A stretch of DNA of 64,000 nt. It comes from Mycobacterium aquaticum. Lineage in GTDB: Bacteria > Actinomycetota > Actinomycetes > Mycobacteriales > Mycobacteriaceae. Positions 1 through 8,494 of the stretch are shown in pieces. The stretch covers positions 186,001 through 250,000 of the forward strand of contig NZ_MVHF01000001.1 in NCBI RefSeq assembly GCF_002086485.1, written 5' to 3'. The first letter of the stretch is position 1. Each line of letters starts with the position of its first letter. The position numbers were made by a program, and so were the translations under genes. Below the pieces are notes generated by a model, which was given only the letters and a program-made list of their open reading frames with translations, did not search any database and had not been told where the DNA came from.

Positions 1-105
1 CCGCGGTGTGATCGTCGATAGCTGCGGGACGGTCTTGGTGGCGTTGGCTAGCTGCCGTGCAGCGAGATCGCCGAGCGCCTGGGATTCGTTCTGTGCCGAC
101 GTCAT
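1..105 (-). CDS. Family 2 encapsulin shell protein (MMP-I/SrpI type), N-terminus only
   Basis: Only the first 35 codons lie in the window; the gene continues past the left edge. The start (MTSAQNESQALGDLAARQ) and the following NATKTVPQLSTITPR match, as I remember it, the N-terminus of the mycobacterial major membrane protein I, a family 2 encapsulin related to cyanobacterial SrpI. Members form protein nanocompartments and many load a cysteine desulfurase. The ATG at 105 has a strong ribosome binding site (GGAGGGG on the minus strand, 110-116). It is divergent from a Cys leader and a thioester-like gene, which puts it at the end of a sulfur-related region. The shell and cargo genes cannot be seen here. 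Confidence 0.8.
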   Translation of the reverse strand, partial: MTSAQNESQALGDLAARQLANATKTVPQLSTITPR

Positions 106-253
106 GTGGCCCCTCCGACTGGTCTGAAGTGCGGGTGCGGCGGCAACGATACGTCCTGTCACCGCTTCCGACAGGGTTAGCGCGCAAACCGATTCAAACC
201 TGTCACGTCGATGTGAACTGGGCATTAATCGATGTGTGCCGTATGGTGTGGTC
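106..253. promoter_or_regulatory. Divergent promoter region between encapsulin and Cys leader
   Basis: No gene is seen in this gap. On the plus strand TATGGT at 242-247 fits the mycobacterial -10 pattern TANNNT and sits exactly 6 nt before the ATG at 254, so transcription probably starts on that A and the mRNA is leaderless. The minus strand must hold the encapsulin promoter, but I see no convincing box for it. Confidence 0.55.
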
Positions 254-322
254 ATGGCTCACGACGGATCGATGCGCTCTGGTATGGCGCGCGCCTTCGT
301 CGTGCTCTGTTGTTGTTGTTGA
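254..322 (+). CDS. Leaderless polycysteine leader peptide (putative Cys attenuator)
   Basis: A 22-codon ORF starts at ATG 254 and ends VVLCCCC-stop; the four consecutive TGT codons are at 308-319 and the TGA at 320-322. It follows a TANNNT -10 box by 6 nt. Leaderless polycysteine ORFs acting as cysteine-responsive attenuators are known in M. smegmatis: a ribosome starved for Cys-tRNA stalls on the Cys run and opens the downstream ribosome binding site. Here TTTCTG at 324-329, directly after the stop, can pair with CAGAAA at 398-403, which overlaps the only candidate Shine-Dalgarno of the next gene. A ribosome stalled on the Cys codons would cover 324-329. Function is inferred from architecture. 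Confidence 0.8.
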   Translation: MAHDGSMRSGMARAFVVLCCCC

Positions 323-414
323 TTTTCTGACGCCGGCCCCCGCGTTTCAGGCCCGCCCCTATCTGGCGGTGCGCCGATTCGCGCTCTTCTCAGCCACCAG
401 AAAGCCAACCTGCA

Positions 415-1665
415 ATGCCTGTTCTGCCTGCACTTCTTCCCGTCTCGACGCCTGTTGCCGTGCGACGCCGGGTGCGTGCCCGCGATGTCGAGATCGCCCG
501 GATGACGCGCTACCGCGGCGGTACCTATTCGCCGACGGTCGACACCATCGTGTTCGCCGACGGCTCCACCGCTCGCACCGACCTGATCAGGCTCAATCCG
601 AACATCGACGCCTACTCGGTGGACTTCACCGGCGTGGCGCCGACGACACCGTCGCGCTATCGGCCGGCGAACTGGTCGGCGGTACCGAACCTGGCGGCGC
701 GGACCCATGAGGCCGAGGTCGACTGGATCATCCGCAATTCGTTTCCGACCCTCGGGACAGCCGAGTTGAGTCGTCGGCTGCGCGCCGCCGGGCGGCGGCT
801 CGGAGCCCATCTGGCCGAGCACGAGGCGATCGCCGCCACGCAGGCCGCCATCTGGCACTTCACCAATGGACTTGATCTGGACACCCGGCCGTTGAATGTG
901 CCTGTGGCACAACGGCGCGAGCCCGGCGCGCTGGTGTTCGAATTCGATGGTGATCCGCAATTGGGTGGCTACACAGTCGAATTGACCGCCGATTCGCCCG
1001 TCTCATTCGTCCTGCAGAAGTCGGCCGACGGAATCGAGTGGCGCGACGTCGCCGCCTCCGGGCTCAACATCGATGCCGGGCAGGGTAGCTACCGCAAGGC
1101 CCTCGGCATCGGCAGCACCACGGCCGCGACGCGCCCGGGCCGGCGTCACCAGGGTTACCGGTACTACCGGCTGCAGATCGTCGCCGACCCGGCGACCACC
1201 GTCGAGGTCGCGGCAGTCACGTTCTGGCTCAACGGTTCCGGCCATTACCGCAACGCCGAACGCGTGGTGGCCCTGTACCAGTACCTTCTCGCCGGAGCGG
1301 CTGCCGCGCGCCGGGCGACGGTGGTGCCTGCGTTGAATCACGAGCGGGCTGCCCTCGACGCCGGGCTGCTCGGGCCCTTCCGCCTCGACGCGACCGATCG
1401 GGCCGCCCTGTCGGCTTCGGCCGGGACGGTCGTCGACGCCGACGGCGCCGTGATCGACGGACCCGTCACCCCGGGAACGGATTTCTACCTCCGCCTGGAC
1501 CACCACGCTGCGGGGCGGGTGACCCTGACCGCGAGCGTGCCTGCCACGACCGACGGTTTCGGCGGCCGGGTCATCACCGGCGTCGCCTACGACGACAGCC
1601 GCTTCACCCCGGTCGCGCTGGCCGTGCCCGCGCCTACCGTGATCGAGTTCGAGATCAACTTCTGA
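415..1665 (+). CDS. TQXA/thioester-domain-like protein without cysteine
   Basis: 416 residues. The TQAAIWHF motif near residues 142-149 is the hallmark of TQXA/thioester domains, which in Gram-positive surface proteins form an internal Cys-Gln thioester for covalent adhesion. The expected Cys signature ([YFL]C[IV][DE]) appears as YSVD near residue 66, so Cys is replaced by Ser. The whole protein has no Cys, and no Met apart from the start and residue 30. The middle (about 170-275) looks like a beta-rich binding domain. No signal peptide or sorting signal is visible. ATG 415 is chosen because AGAAAG lies 10 nt upstream; ATG 502 is the alternative. The polycysteine leader upstream suggests expression when cysteine is scarce. 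Role unknown. Confidence 0.75.
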   Translation: MPVLPALLPVSTPVAVRRRVRARDVEIARMTRYRGGTYSPTVDTIVFADGSTARTDLIRLNPNIDAYSVDFTGVAPTTPSRYRPANWSAVPNLAARTHEAEVDWIIRNSFPTLGTAELSRRLRAAGRRLGAHLAEHEAIAATQAAIWHFTNGLDLDTRPLNVPVAQRREPGALVFEFDGDPQLGGYTVELTADSPVSFVLQKSADGIEWRDVAASGLNIDAGQGSYRKALGIGSTTAATRPGRRHQGYRYYRLQIVADPATTVEVAAVTFWLNGSGHYRNAERVVALYQYLLAGAAAARRATVVPALNHERAALDAGLLGPFRLDATDRAALSASAGTVVDADGAVIDGPVTPGTDFYLRLDHHAAGRVTLTASVPATTDGFGGRVITGVAYDDSRFTPVALAVPAPTVIEFEINF

Positions 1666-1674
1666 CCCGGACGC

Positions 1675-3702
1675 CTACATGGGTGCGTTCGCGGGCTGGA
1701 AGACACCCGAGCTGTCCGACTCCTCTTCGGCGCGGATGACGTGCACGACCGCGTTGATCAACGCCAGGTGGGTGAACGCCTGCGGGAAGTTGCCCAGGTG
1801 CCGACCGGTGCGCGGTTCGATCTCCTCGGCGTAGAGGTGCAGCGGGCTGGCGAACGACAGCAACCGCTCGCACAGATGCTTGGCGCGGCTCACCTCGCCG
1901 ATCTCGACCAGCGCCGACACCAACCAGAACGAGCAGATGGTGAACGTGCCCTCCTCGCCGGAGAGGCCGTCGTCGGTCTCGTCGGTGCGGTAGCGCAGGA
2001 CCAGACCCTCCTCGGTGAGCTCGTCGGCGATGGCCAGCACCGTCGCGCGCACCCGGGGATCGTCCGGCGGCAGGAACCGGGTCAACACCGTCAGCAGCAG
2101 TGAGGCGTCCAGCGCGTCATCGCCGTACCGCTGGGTCAGCACACCACGCTTGTCCACACCGTTGGCCAGCACATCGGCCTTGATCTCCTCGGCGATCGCC
2201 CGCCACTGCTGCGCGTAGCTCTTCTCGCCCTGCAACTCGGCCAGTTTCGAGCCGCGGTCCAGCGCGACCCAACACATGATCTTGCTGGAGGTGAAGTGCT
2301 GCGGCTCGCCGCGCACCTCCCAGATGCCGCGGTCGGGTTCGCGCCAGTGCTTGATGGCCTCCTCGACCTGGTTCTTCAGTACCGGCCACAGCGCCTCGGG
2401 AATCTGTTCCCGCGACTTGGCGTGCAGGTACACCGAATCCAGCATGGTGCCCCAGATGTCGTGCTGGCGCTGGTTGTATGCGCCGTTGCCGATGCGCACC
2501 GGCCGGGCGTTGTCATAGCCGGACAGGTGGTGCAATTCCTCCTCGACGAGGCTGCGTTCCCCACCGACGGCGTACATCACCTGCAGCGGATGGCGTTCTC
2601 CGTTGTTCGCCCCCGACACGTCGGCGATGAACGAGAAGAAGTCGTCGGCCTCACGATCCAGGCCCAGCGTGTAGAGGCCCCACAGTGCGAATGTCGAATC
2701 GCGGATCCAGGAGTAGCGGTAGTCCCAGTTGCGTTCGCCCTGCGGGGTTTCCGGCAGCGACGTGGTGGGCGCGGCCAGCAGGGCGCCGGTGGGCGAGTAG
2801 GTCAGGCCCTTGAGTGTCAACGCGCTGCGCTGCAGGTAGGACCGCCACGGATGGTCGGGGAAGTCGCCGACATTGATCCACTGCCGCCACGACTCGCTGG
2901 TCTTCCACATCTTGTCGGCGGCCTCTTCGTACGTCTGCGGCGCCGGATGCTTGGACCACGACAGCGCGACGAACACGTTGTCACCTTCGGTGAGGCGCGT
3001 CCGGGCGCGGGCCTCGCGGCCCTCCAGGCCGATGCGCAGATTGGTCGTGAGCCGCAGCGTGGGATGCGAATCGGGGTTGCGGCTAGCTCGCGCGATGGCC
3101 TCGCCGTAGGCCGGCCCGGAGTACTCCCAGGCCGAGCTCACCCGGTGGTAGTCGAACGACGGCTCGCAGCTCATCACCATCTCGACCGTGCCGCTCACGC
3201 AGCGCACCGTGCGTAGCAGGATGTGTTCGGCGTCCCAGTCCATCGGCGTGCGCCGGTGGGTCCGCGATCGGGTGTCGATGTCGTGCCAGGGCCCCATCAC
3301 CAAGGCGTCGCGGACGATCACCCAGCCGGTGTGGGTCTGCCAGGTAGTCTCCAGGATCAGGCTGCCGGGCAGATAGCGCCGCGCTGCTGGCACCGTGACG
3401 CCGTAGGGGCCGAGTCGGAAATGACCCGCGCCGCGGTCGAGGATGGCACCGAACACGCTGGGGGAGTCGGGGCGCGGCACACACAGCCACTCGACCGACC
3501 CGGCCGACGAGATCAGGCAGGTGTTCTCGCAGTCCGACAGGAACGCGTAGTCGGCGATCGGCGGGAACGGGTTCCGCAGCGCATTGCTTCCGGTGTACGG
3601 AACGGGGGCCGTCACGGTGAACGGGGCGTCGGCTTCCTGGATGGCTTGCTGGACATCCTTGGGTGACACACCCTCACCGGGCTCGGTCTGTTGCAGAACC
3701 AT
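1675..3702 (-). CDS. Trehalase, glycoside hydrolase family 15
   Basis: About 675 residues, resembling the mycobacterial GH15 alpha,alpha-trehalase (Rv2402 and its M. smegmatis counterpart), which splits trehalose into two glucoses and needs phosphate. An N-terminal beta-sandwich region (about 45-290) precedes an (alpha/alpha)6 barrel. The barrel has the GH15 stretch GERNWDYRYSWIRD and a second acidic region GIWEVRGEPQ that should carry a catalytic Glu. ATG at 3702 (MVLQQTEP) is preferred over GTG at 3708 because relatives begin this way; there is no clear ribosome binding site. It converges on the thioester-like gene with a 9-nt gap. No signal peptide is seen, so it is probably cytoplasmic. 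Confidence 0.88.
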   Translation of the reverse strand: MVLQQTEPGEGVSPKDVQQAIQEADAPFTVTAPVPYTGSNALRNPFPPIADYAFLSDCENTCLISSAGSVEWLCVPRPDSPSVFGAILDRGAGHFRLGPYGVTVPAARRYLPGSLILETTWQTHTGWVIVRDALVMGPWHDIDTRSRTHRRTPMDWDAEHILLRTVRCVSGTVEMVMSCEPSFDYHRVSSAWEYSGPAYGEAIARASRNPDSHPTLRLTTNLRIGLEGREARARTRLTEGDNVFVALSWSKHPAPQTYEEAADKMWKTSESWRQWINVGDFPDHPWRSYLQRSALTLKGLTYSPTGALLAAPTTSLPETPQGERNWDYRYSWIRDSTFALWGLYTLGLDREADDFFSFIADVSGANNGERHPLQVMYAVGGERSLVEEELHHLSGYDNARPVRIGNGAYNQRQHDIWGTMLDSVYLHAKSREQIPEALWPVLKNQVEEAIKHWREPDRGIWEVRGEPQHFTSSKIMCWVALDRGSKLAELQGEKSYAQQWRAIAEEIKADVLANGVDKRGVLTQRYGDDALDASLLLTVLTRFLPPDDPRVRATVLAIADELTEEGLVLRYRTDETDDGLSGEEGTFTICSFWLVSALVEIGEVSRAKHLCERLLSFASPLHLYAEEIEPRTGRHLGNFPQAFTHLALINAVVHVIRAEEESDSSGVFQPANAPM

Positions 3703-3807
3703 CCGCACATCATCGACCGCCGGTACCTGCGACGTCTACCCGAGCGGCGCGTGTCGAAGGTAACTGCTCGGGACGGACGAATTTGGGCCATCTCGTAGTC
3801 TGGCCCC

Positions 3808-4014
3808 ATGGGCGCACTCCTGAGTTGGTGGGACGGCGTCGAGCTGTGGTTGACCGGATTGGGATTCGTGGCTCAGACGGCCGTGGTGATGCCCGTGGTG
3901 CTGGCGCTGGCCTACGGCATCGCGGTGTTGCTCGACGGTGCGCTGGGGCAGGGCATCAACGGTCTGCACCGGCTGCGCCGCACCAAAGAGGACGATGAAT
4001 TGGACGTTGTATGA
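3808..4014 (+). CDS. Small membrane protein, Rv2401A-like
   Basis: 68 residues with one or two hydrophobic stretches (about 8-45: LWLTGLGFVAQTAV, then VMPVVLALAYGIAVLL) and a charged cytoplasmic-type tail (RLRRTKEDDELDVV). Same position as M. tuberculosis Rv2401A, between trehalase and subI. Function unknown. Its stop overlaps the start of a 28-codon ORF by 4 nt (ATGA), so the two are probably co-translated. Confidence 0.65.
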   Translation: MGALLSWWDGVELWLTGLGFVAQTAVVMPVVLALAYGIAVLLDGALGQGINGLHRLRRTKEDDELDVV

Positions 4015-4097
4015 ATGGGATGCCCCGGTCGCGGGTGACGCTTGCGCTGGTTTTGCTCGTCGTGCTCGTCATCGTCACCTGGTTGCTGACCCACTGA
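4011..4097 (+). CDS. 28-residue single-pass membrane microprotein
   Basis: ATG at 4011 overlaps the stop of the preceding membrane protein gene (ATGA). The product starts MNGMPRSRVT, continues with an uninterrupted hydrophobic run (LALVLLVVLVIVTWLL) and ends TH-stop. The positive N-terminus and single helix suit a tiny inner-membrane protein, perhaps a partner of the upstream gene. It is supported by translational coupling and the clean transmembrane pattern, not by a recognised family. Confidence 0.5.
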   Translation: MNGMPRSRVTLALVLLVVLVIVTWLLTH

Positions 4098-4147
4098 CGT
4101 CGGAGCGCTCGGCGAGCGCGTCCGGTGGATTCTGTTATTCTTCGCCC

Positions 4148-4240
4148 ATGCAGACAGCGACCGGTGCGACAGAGGGCCACGTCGTGGCACTCATCGCCGT
4201 GGGTTCTTGCGCTGTTGCTGACGTCGACTGTTGTCGCTGA
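4148..4240 (+). CDS. Leaderless Cys leader peptide of the sulfate transport operon
   Basis: A 30-residue ORF with a -10 box TATTCT (4136-4141) exactly 6 nt before its ATG, the same leaderless geometry as the leader at 254. It ends GSCAVADVDCCR-stop, with Cys codons at 4208, 4229 and 4232. The next gene, subI, starts 117 nt later. In between, CGGAC/GTCCG can form an inner stem, and CCTTTCC (4304-4310) can pair with GGAAGG (4345-4350) of the subI ribosome binding site with one bulged T. This fits the cysteine-responsive attenuation known for mycobacterial sulfur operons. The 64-nt distance from the leader stop to the anti-SD means other pairings must also be involved. Confidence 0.75.
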   Translation: MQTATGATEGHVVALIAVGSCAVADVDCCR

Positions 4241-4356
4241 CCCCAACCCGTCCGCGGTTTGGTGTCGGTAACGGCTGTTCTCTGCCCGGATACTGATCCT
4301 GCGCCTTTCCGTTGTGACGGACTCGTATTGTCCGCCATTTGCAAGGAAGGTTCTCA

Positions 4357-5424
4357 GTGCTAAATTCGCTCCTCCCGTCCGCAGTGCTCGATACCAGGTT
4401 CAACATCAAGAATGTCTGGCGCAGCGCCGCCGTTTTGGCAACCACCGGAGCGCTGGTCGTGGGCTGCGGCGGCGGCGCCAGCGACGTCGCGGGCGGCGAC
4501 AAGACCGCAGGCACCAAGACGACGCTGACGCTGGTCGCGTACGCGGTGCCCGAACCCGGCTGGAGCAAGATCATCCCCGCGTTCGCCGCGACGGATGAGG
4601 GCAAGGGCGTCGGGGTGACGCCGTCCTACGGCGCGTCGGGCGATCAGTCGCGGGCCGTGGTCGACGGCAAGCCTGCCGACATCGTCAACTTCTCGGTCGA
4701 ACCCGACGTCACCCGTCTGGTCAAGGCAGGCAAGGTGGCCGACGACTGGAACGCCGGCAACACCAAGGGCATCCCGTTCGGCTCGGTGGTGTCGCTGGTC
4801 GTGCGCAAGGGCAACCCCAAGGGCATCAAGGACTGGGACGACCTGCTCAAGCCCGGCATCGAGGTGGTCACGCCGAGCCCGCTGAGCTCCGGCTCGGCCA
4901 AGTGGAACCTGCTGGCGCCGTACGCGGCCAAGAGCAACGGTGGCAAGGACACCGCGGCAGGCATCGACTTTGTCAGCAAGCTGGTCACCGAGCACGTCAA
5001 GACCCGTCCGGGCTCGGGCCGGGAGGCCACCGACGTGTTCTTGCAGGGCACCGGTGATGTGCTGATCAGCTACGAGAACGAGGCCATCAACGTCGAGCGG
5101 CAGGGCAAGGATGTCGAGCACATCAACCCGCCGGTCACTTTCAAGATCGAGAACCCGGTCGCGGTGGTCAAGACCAGCGCCCACGCCGAGCAGGCCAATG
5201 CGCTGAAGAACTTCCTGTACACGCCGGAAGGACAGAAGCTGTGGGCCGAGGCCGGCTTCCGGCCGGTCGACCCGGCGGTGGCCGCTGACTTCGCCAAGGA
5301 CTTCCCGACGCCGGAGAAGCTGTGGACCATCGCTGACCTGGGCGGCTGGAAGACGGTCGACCCGGCGCTGTTCGACAAGGACAATGGGTCGATCACCAAG
5401 ATCTACAAGCAGGCGACTGGATGA
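4357..5424 (+). CDS. subI: Sulfate-binding lipoprotein SubI
   Basis: Periplasmic-side solute-binding protein of the SubI-CysTWA sulfate/thiosulfate ABC importer, 355 residues. GTG 4357 is chosen because AAGGAAGG (4343-4350) lies 6 nt upstream. The N-terminus has a hydrophobic stretch and a lipobox (LVVGC, Cys near residue 37), so it is lipid-anchored. The mature part has the sulfate-binding-protein pattern (VTPSYGASGDQSRAV, PSPLSSGSAKWN, YTPEGQKLWAEAGFRPV). The only Cys is the lipobox Cys and there is no internal Met, which fits a protein made during sulfur starvation. It overlaps cysT by 4 nt. Confidence 0.93.
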   Translation: MLNSLLPSAVLDTRFNIKNVWRSAAVLATTGALVVGCGGGASDVAGGDKTAGTKTTLTLVAYAVPEPGWSKIIPAFAATDEGKGVGVTPSYGASGDQSRAVVDGKPADIVNFSVEPDVTRLVKAGKVADDWNAGNTKGIPFGSVVSLVVRKGNPKGIKDWDDLLKPGIEVVTPSPLSSGSAKWNLLAPYAAKSNGGKDTAAGIDFVSKLVTEHVKTRPGSGREATDVFLQGTGDVLISYENEAINVERQGKDVEHINPPVTFKIENPVAVVKTSAHAEQANALKNFLYTPEGQKLWAEAGFRPVDPAVAADFAKDFPTPEKLWTIADLGGWKTVDPALFDKDNGSITKIYKQATG

Positions 5425-6287
5425 CCGCTTCAGCCGAGACCGATTCGGCGTCCGTGACCACGCCGGGAGATTCCGCTCCCGGCGTGTTCCGCGGCCGCTA
5501 CGGCACGACCTCGTTGCGGGTCGGCGCGGCATCGATCTGGCTGAGCGTCATCGTGCTGCTGCCGCTGGCCGCCATCGTGTGGCAGTCCGTCGGCGGCGGG
5601 TGGAGCGCGTTCTGGCAGGCCGTCACCTCCAACGCCGCCCTGGACTCGTTCCGGGTGACGCTGTCCATCTCCGCCGGGGTCACGGTGATCAACCTGGTGT
5701 TCGGGCTCATGGTGGCCTGGGTGCTCACTCGTGACGAGTTCCCCGGCAAACGCATCGTCGACTCGGTGATCGATCTGCCGTTCGCGCTGCCGACCATCGT
5801 CGCCAGCCTGGTGATGTTGGCGCTGTACGGGCCGGCGAGCCCGGTCGGGCTGCACCTGCAGCACACCAAATGGGGTGTCGGGGTCGCGCTGCTGTTCGTC
5901 ACGCTGCCGTTCGTGGTCCGCTCGGTGCAGCCGGTGCTGCTCGAACTGGACCGCGAGACCGAGGAGGCGGCGGCGTCACTGGGCGCGGGCAACCGCGTCA
6001 TATTCACCACGGTGATCCTGCCGTCGCTGTTGCCGTCGCTGTTGTCCGGCGCCGGGTTGGCGTTCTCGCGGGCGATCGGCGAGTTCGGGTCGGTGGTGCT
6101 CATCGGTGGCGCCGTGCCGGGCGAGACCGAGGTGTCCTCGCAGTGGATCCGGACCCTCATCGAGAATGACGACCGCACGGGTGCGGCCGCGATCTCGATT
6201 GTGCTGCTGGTCATCTCGTTCTTCATCCTGCTGGTGTTGCGGACCGTGGGGTCGCGTGCCGCGCGTCGTGAGGAGCTGTCGGCATGA
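5421..6287 (+). CDS. cysT: Sulfate ABC transporter permease CysT
   Basis: 288 residues with about six membrane helices and the binding-protein-dependent permease signature (EEAAASLGAGNRVIFTTVIL), the EAA loop that docks on CysA. Forms the membrane channel with CysW. Starts in an ATGA overlap with subI and ends in an ATGA overlap with cysW, so the four genes form one coupled operon. The protein contains no Cys. Confidence 0.92.
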   Translation: MTASAETDSASVTTPGDSAPGVFRGRYGTTSLRVGAASIWLSVIVLLPLAAIVWQSVGGGWSAFWQAVTSNAALDSFRVTLSISAGVTVINLVFGLMVAWVLTRDEFPGKRIVDSVIDLPFALPTIVASLVMLALYGPASPVGLHLQHTKWGVGVALLFVTLPFVVRSVQPVLLELDRETEEAAASLGAGNRVIFTTVILPSLLPSLLSGAGLAFSRAIGEFGSVVLIGGAVPGETEVSSQWIRTLIENDDRTGAAAISIVLLVISFFILLVLRTVGSRAARREELSA

Positions 6288-7105
6288 CGTTGTCACCGTG
6301 GTTCCGTCTTCTGCTGCGGTACCTGGCGCTGGCGTACGTCGGGGTTCTGGTCATCGTGCCGGTCGGGCTGATCCTGTGGCGCACGTTCTCGCCGGGTATC
6401 GGTTCGTTCTTCGCCTCCGTCGGTACTCCGGCGGCCATATCGGCGCTGCAGTTGTCGCTGCTGGTGGTTGCGATCGTGGTGCCGCTCAACGTGTTGTTCG
6501 GCGTGCCGACCGCGCTGGTGTTGGCGCGCAACAAGTTCCGCGGCAAGAGTGCGCTGCAGGCCGTGATCGACCTGCCGTTCGCGGTGTCGCCGGTGGTGGT
6601 CGGTGTGGCGCTGATCCTGCTGTGGGGTTCGGCAGGCCTGTTCGGATTCGTCGAGCGTGACCTCGGTGTCAAGATCATCTTCGCCTTCACGGGCATCGTG
6701 CTGGCGAGCATTTTCGTCACCGTCCCGTTCGTCATCCGCGAGGTCGAACCCGTGCTGCACGAGATCGGCACCGATCAGGAGGAGGCGGCCGCCACACTGG
6801 GATCGACTTGGTGGCAGACGTTCTGGCGCGTCACCCTGCCGTCGATCCGGTGGGGACTGACCTACGGCGTCGTGCTCACGGTGGCCCGCACTCTCGGCGA
6901 GTTCGGCGCCGTGATCATGGTGTCGTCCAACCTGCCGGGGACATCGCAGACGCTGACCCTGCTGGTGGCTGACCGCTACACCCGAGGTACCGCCGACTCG
7001 GTGTACGGCGCGTATGCCGTTTCGACTTTGTTGATGGCCGTGGCCGTCGTCGTGCTGGTGGTCCAGGTGATCCTCGACCGCCGGCGAACCGGGACCGAGC
7101 AGTAG
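6284..7105 (+). CDS. cysW: Sulfate ABC transporter permease CysW
   Basis: 273 residues, second permease of the sulfate importer. Six predicted helices; EAA loop EEAAATLGSTWWQTFWRVTL. The segment RTLGEFGAVIMVSSNLPGTSQT is typical of CysW/ModB permeases. Starts inside an ATGA overlap with cysT. No Cys residues. cysA follows after 21 nt with its own ribosome binding site. Confidence 0.92.
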   Translation: MTLSPWFRLLLRYLALAYVGVLVIVPVGLILWRTFSPGIGSFFASVGTPAAISALQLSLLVVAIVVPLNVLFGVPTALVLARNKFRGKSALQAVIDLPFAVSPVVVGVALILLWGSAGLFGFVERDLGVKIIFAFTGIVLASIFVTVPFVIREVEPVLHEIGTDQEEAAATLGSTWWQTFWRVTLPSIRWGLTYGVVLTVARTLGEFGAVIMVSSNLPGTSQTLTLLVADRYTRGTADSVYGAYAVSTLLMAVAVVVLVVQVILDRRRTGTEQ

Positions 7106-7126
7106 GCCCGAGAAGGAGCTAGAGCT

Positions 7127-8176
7127 ATGACCGACGCGATTGTCGTTCGGGGCGCCAACAAGCACTATGGCGAGTTCGCGGCACTGGACAACATCGATTT
7201 CGAGGTGCCGCGGGGCTCGTTGACCGCCCTGCTAGGGCCGAGTGGCTCGGGCAAGTCGACCCTGCTGCGGGCGATCGCGGGCCTCGATCAGCCCGACACC
7301 GGCACCATCACCATCAACGGCAATGACGTGACCGGTGTGCCGCCGCAGCGGCGCGGTATCGGTTTCGTGTTCCAGCACTACGCGGCGTTCAAGCACCTGA
7401 CGGTGCGGGACAACGTGGCGTTCGGCCTCAAGATCCGCAAGCGGCCCAAGGCCGAGATCAAGGAGAAGGTCGACAATCTGCTCGAAGTGGTAGGGCTGAG
7501 CGGTTTCCAGACGCGCTATCCCAACCAGCTCTCGGGTGGCCAGCGGCAGCGCATGGCGCTGGCTCGGGCGCTCGCGGTCGATCCACAGGTGCTGCTGCTC
7601 GACGAGCCGTTCGGCGCGCTCGACGCCAAGGTGCGTGACGATCTGCGGACCTGGTTGCGTCGTCTGCACGACGAAGTTCACGTCACCACGGTGCTGGTCA
7701 CCCATGATCAGGCCGAGGCGTTGGATGTGGCCGACCGCATCGCAGTGCTCAACAAGGGCCGCATCGAGCAGGTCGGTTCGCCCACCGAGGTTTACGACGA
7801 GCCGGCCAACGCGTTCGTGATGTCGTTTCTCGGAGCGGTTTCGGAGCTCAACGGAATCCTGGTACGCCCGCACGACATCCGGGTCGGGCGTAACCCCGAG
7901 CTGGCGATCGCAGCCGGCGACGGAACGGCCGAGGCGACCGGCGTGCTGCGGGCGACCATCGACCGCATCGTCATGCTCGGCTTCGAGGTGCGCGTCGAAC
8001 TCACCAGCGCCGCTAACAACGTGCCGTTCACCGCACAGATCACCCGCGGTGACGCCGAGGCGCTGGGGCTGCGGGAGGGCGACACGGTCTACGTTCGGGC
8101 CACGCGGGTGCCGCAGATCGCCGGCGACGTGCAGACCGCGCGTCGCGGCGAGGTCGAGGCGCTCACCGTCACCTGA
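7127..8176 (+). CDS. cysA: Sulfate ABC transporter ATPase CysA
   Basis: 349 residues. Walker [10 protein letters not shown] (about 37-45), signature [15 protein letters not shown] (about 133-147), Walker [14 protein letters not shown] (about 153-165) and switch His in VLVTHDQ. A C-terminal TOBE-like regulatory domain begins near residue 245. Ribosome binding site GAAGGAG lies about 10 nt before the ATG. Powers SubI-CysTW sulfate uptake. No Cys in the whole chain. Converges on the repressor gene with a 6-nt gap. Confidence 0.95.
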   Translation: MTDAIVVRGANKHYGEFAALDNIDFEVPRGSLTALLGPSGSGKSTLLRAIAGLDQPDTGTITINGNDVTGVPPQRRGIGFVFQHYAAFKHLTVRDNVAFGLKIRKRPKAEIKEKVDNLLEVVGLSGFQTRYPNQLSGGQRQRMALARALAVDPQVLLLDEPFGALDAKVRDDLRTWLRRLHDEVHVTTVLVTHDQAEALDVADRIAVLNKGRIEQVGSPTEVYDEPANAFVMSFLGAVSELNGILVRPHDIRVGRNPELAIAAGDGTAEATGVLRATIDRIVMLGFEVRVELTSAANNVPFTAQITRGDAEALGLREGDTVYVRATRVPQIAGDVQTARRGEVEALTVT

Positions 8177-8182
8177 GCAGTC

Positions 8183-8488
<306 letters not shown>

Positions 8489-8494
8489 TCATGG

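Noticed and set aside
57..710. 217-codon plus-strand frame at the left edge
   Set aside because: It covers the encapsulin start, the divergent promoter and part of the thioester-like gene in another frame; composition is Arg/Cys-rich shadow type.
4339..4356. TTG start for subI
   Set aside because: GTG 4357 has AAGGAAGG at ideal distance and yields a better lipoprotein signal peptide; TTG lies upstream of that ribosome binding site.
4360..5532. 390-codon minus-strand frame opposite subI
   Set aside because: Arg/Leu-rich shadow of subI with no motif, and it would leave the strongly supported subI on the other strand.
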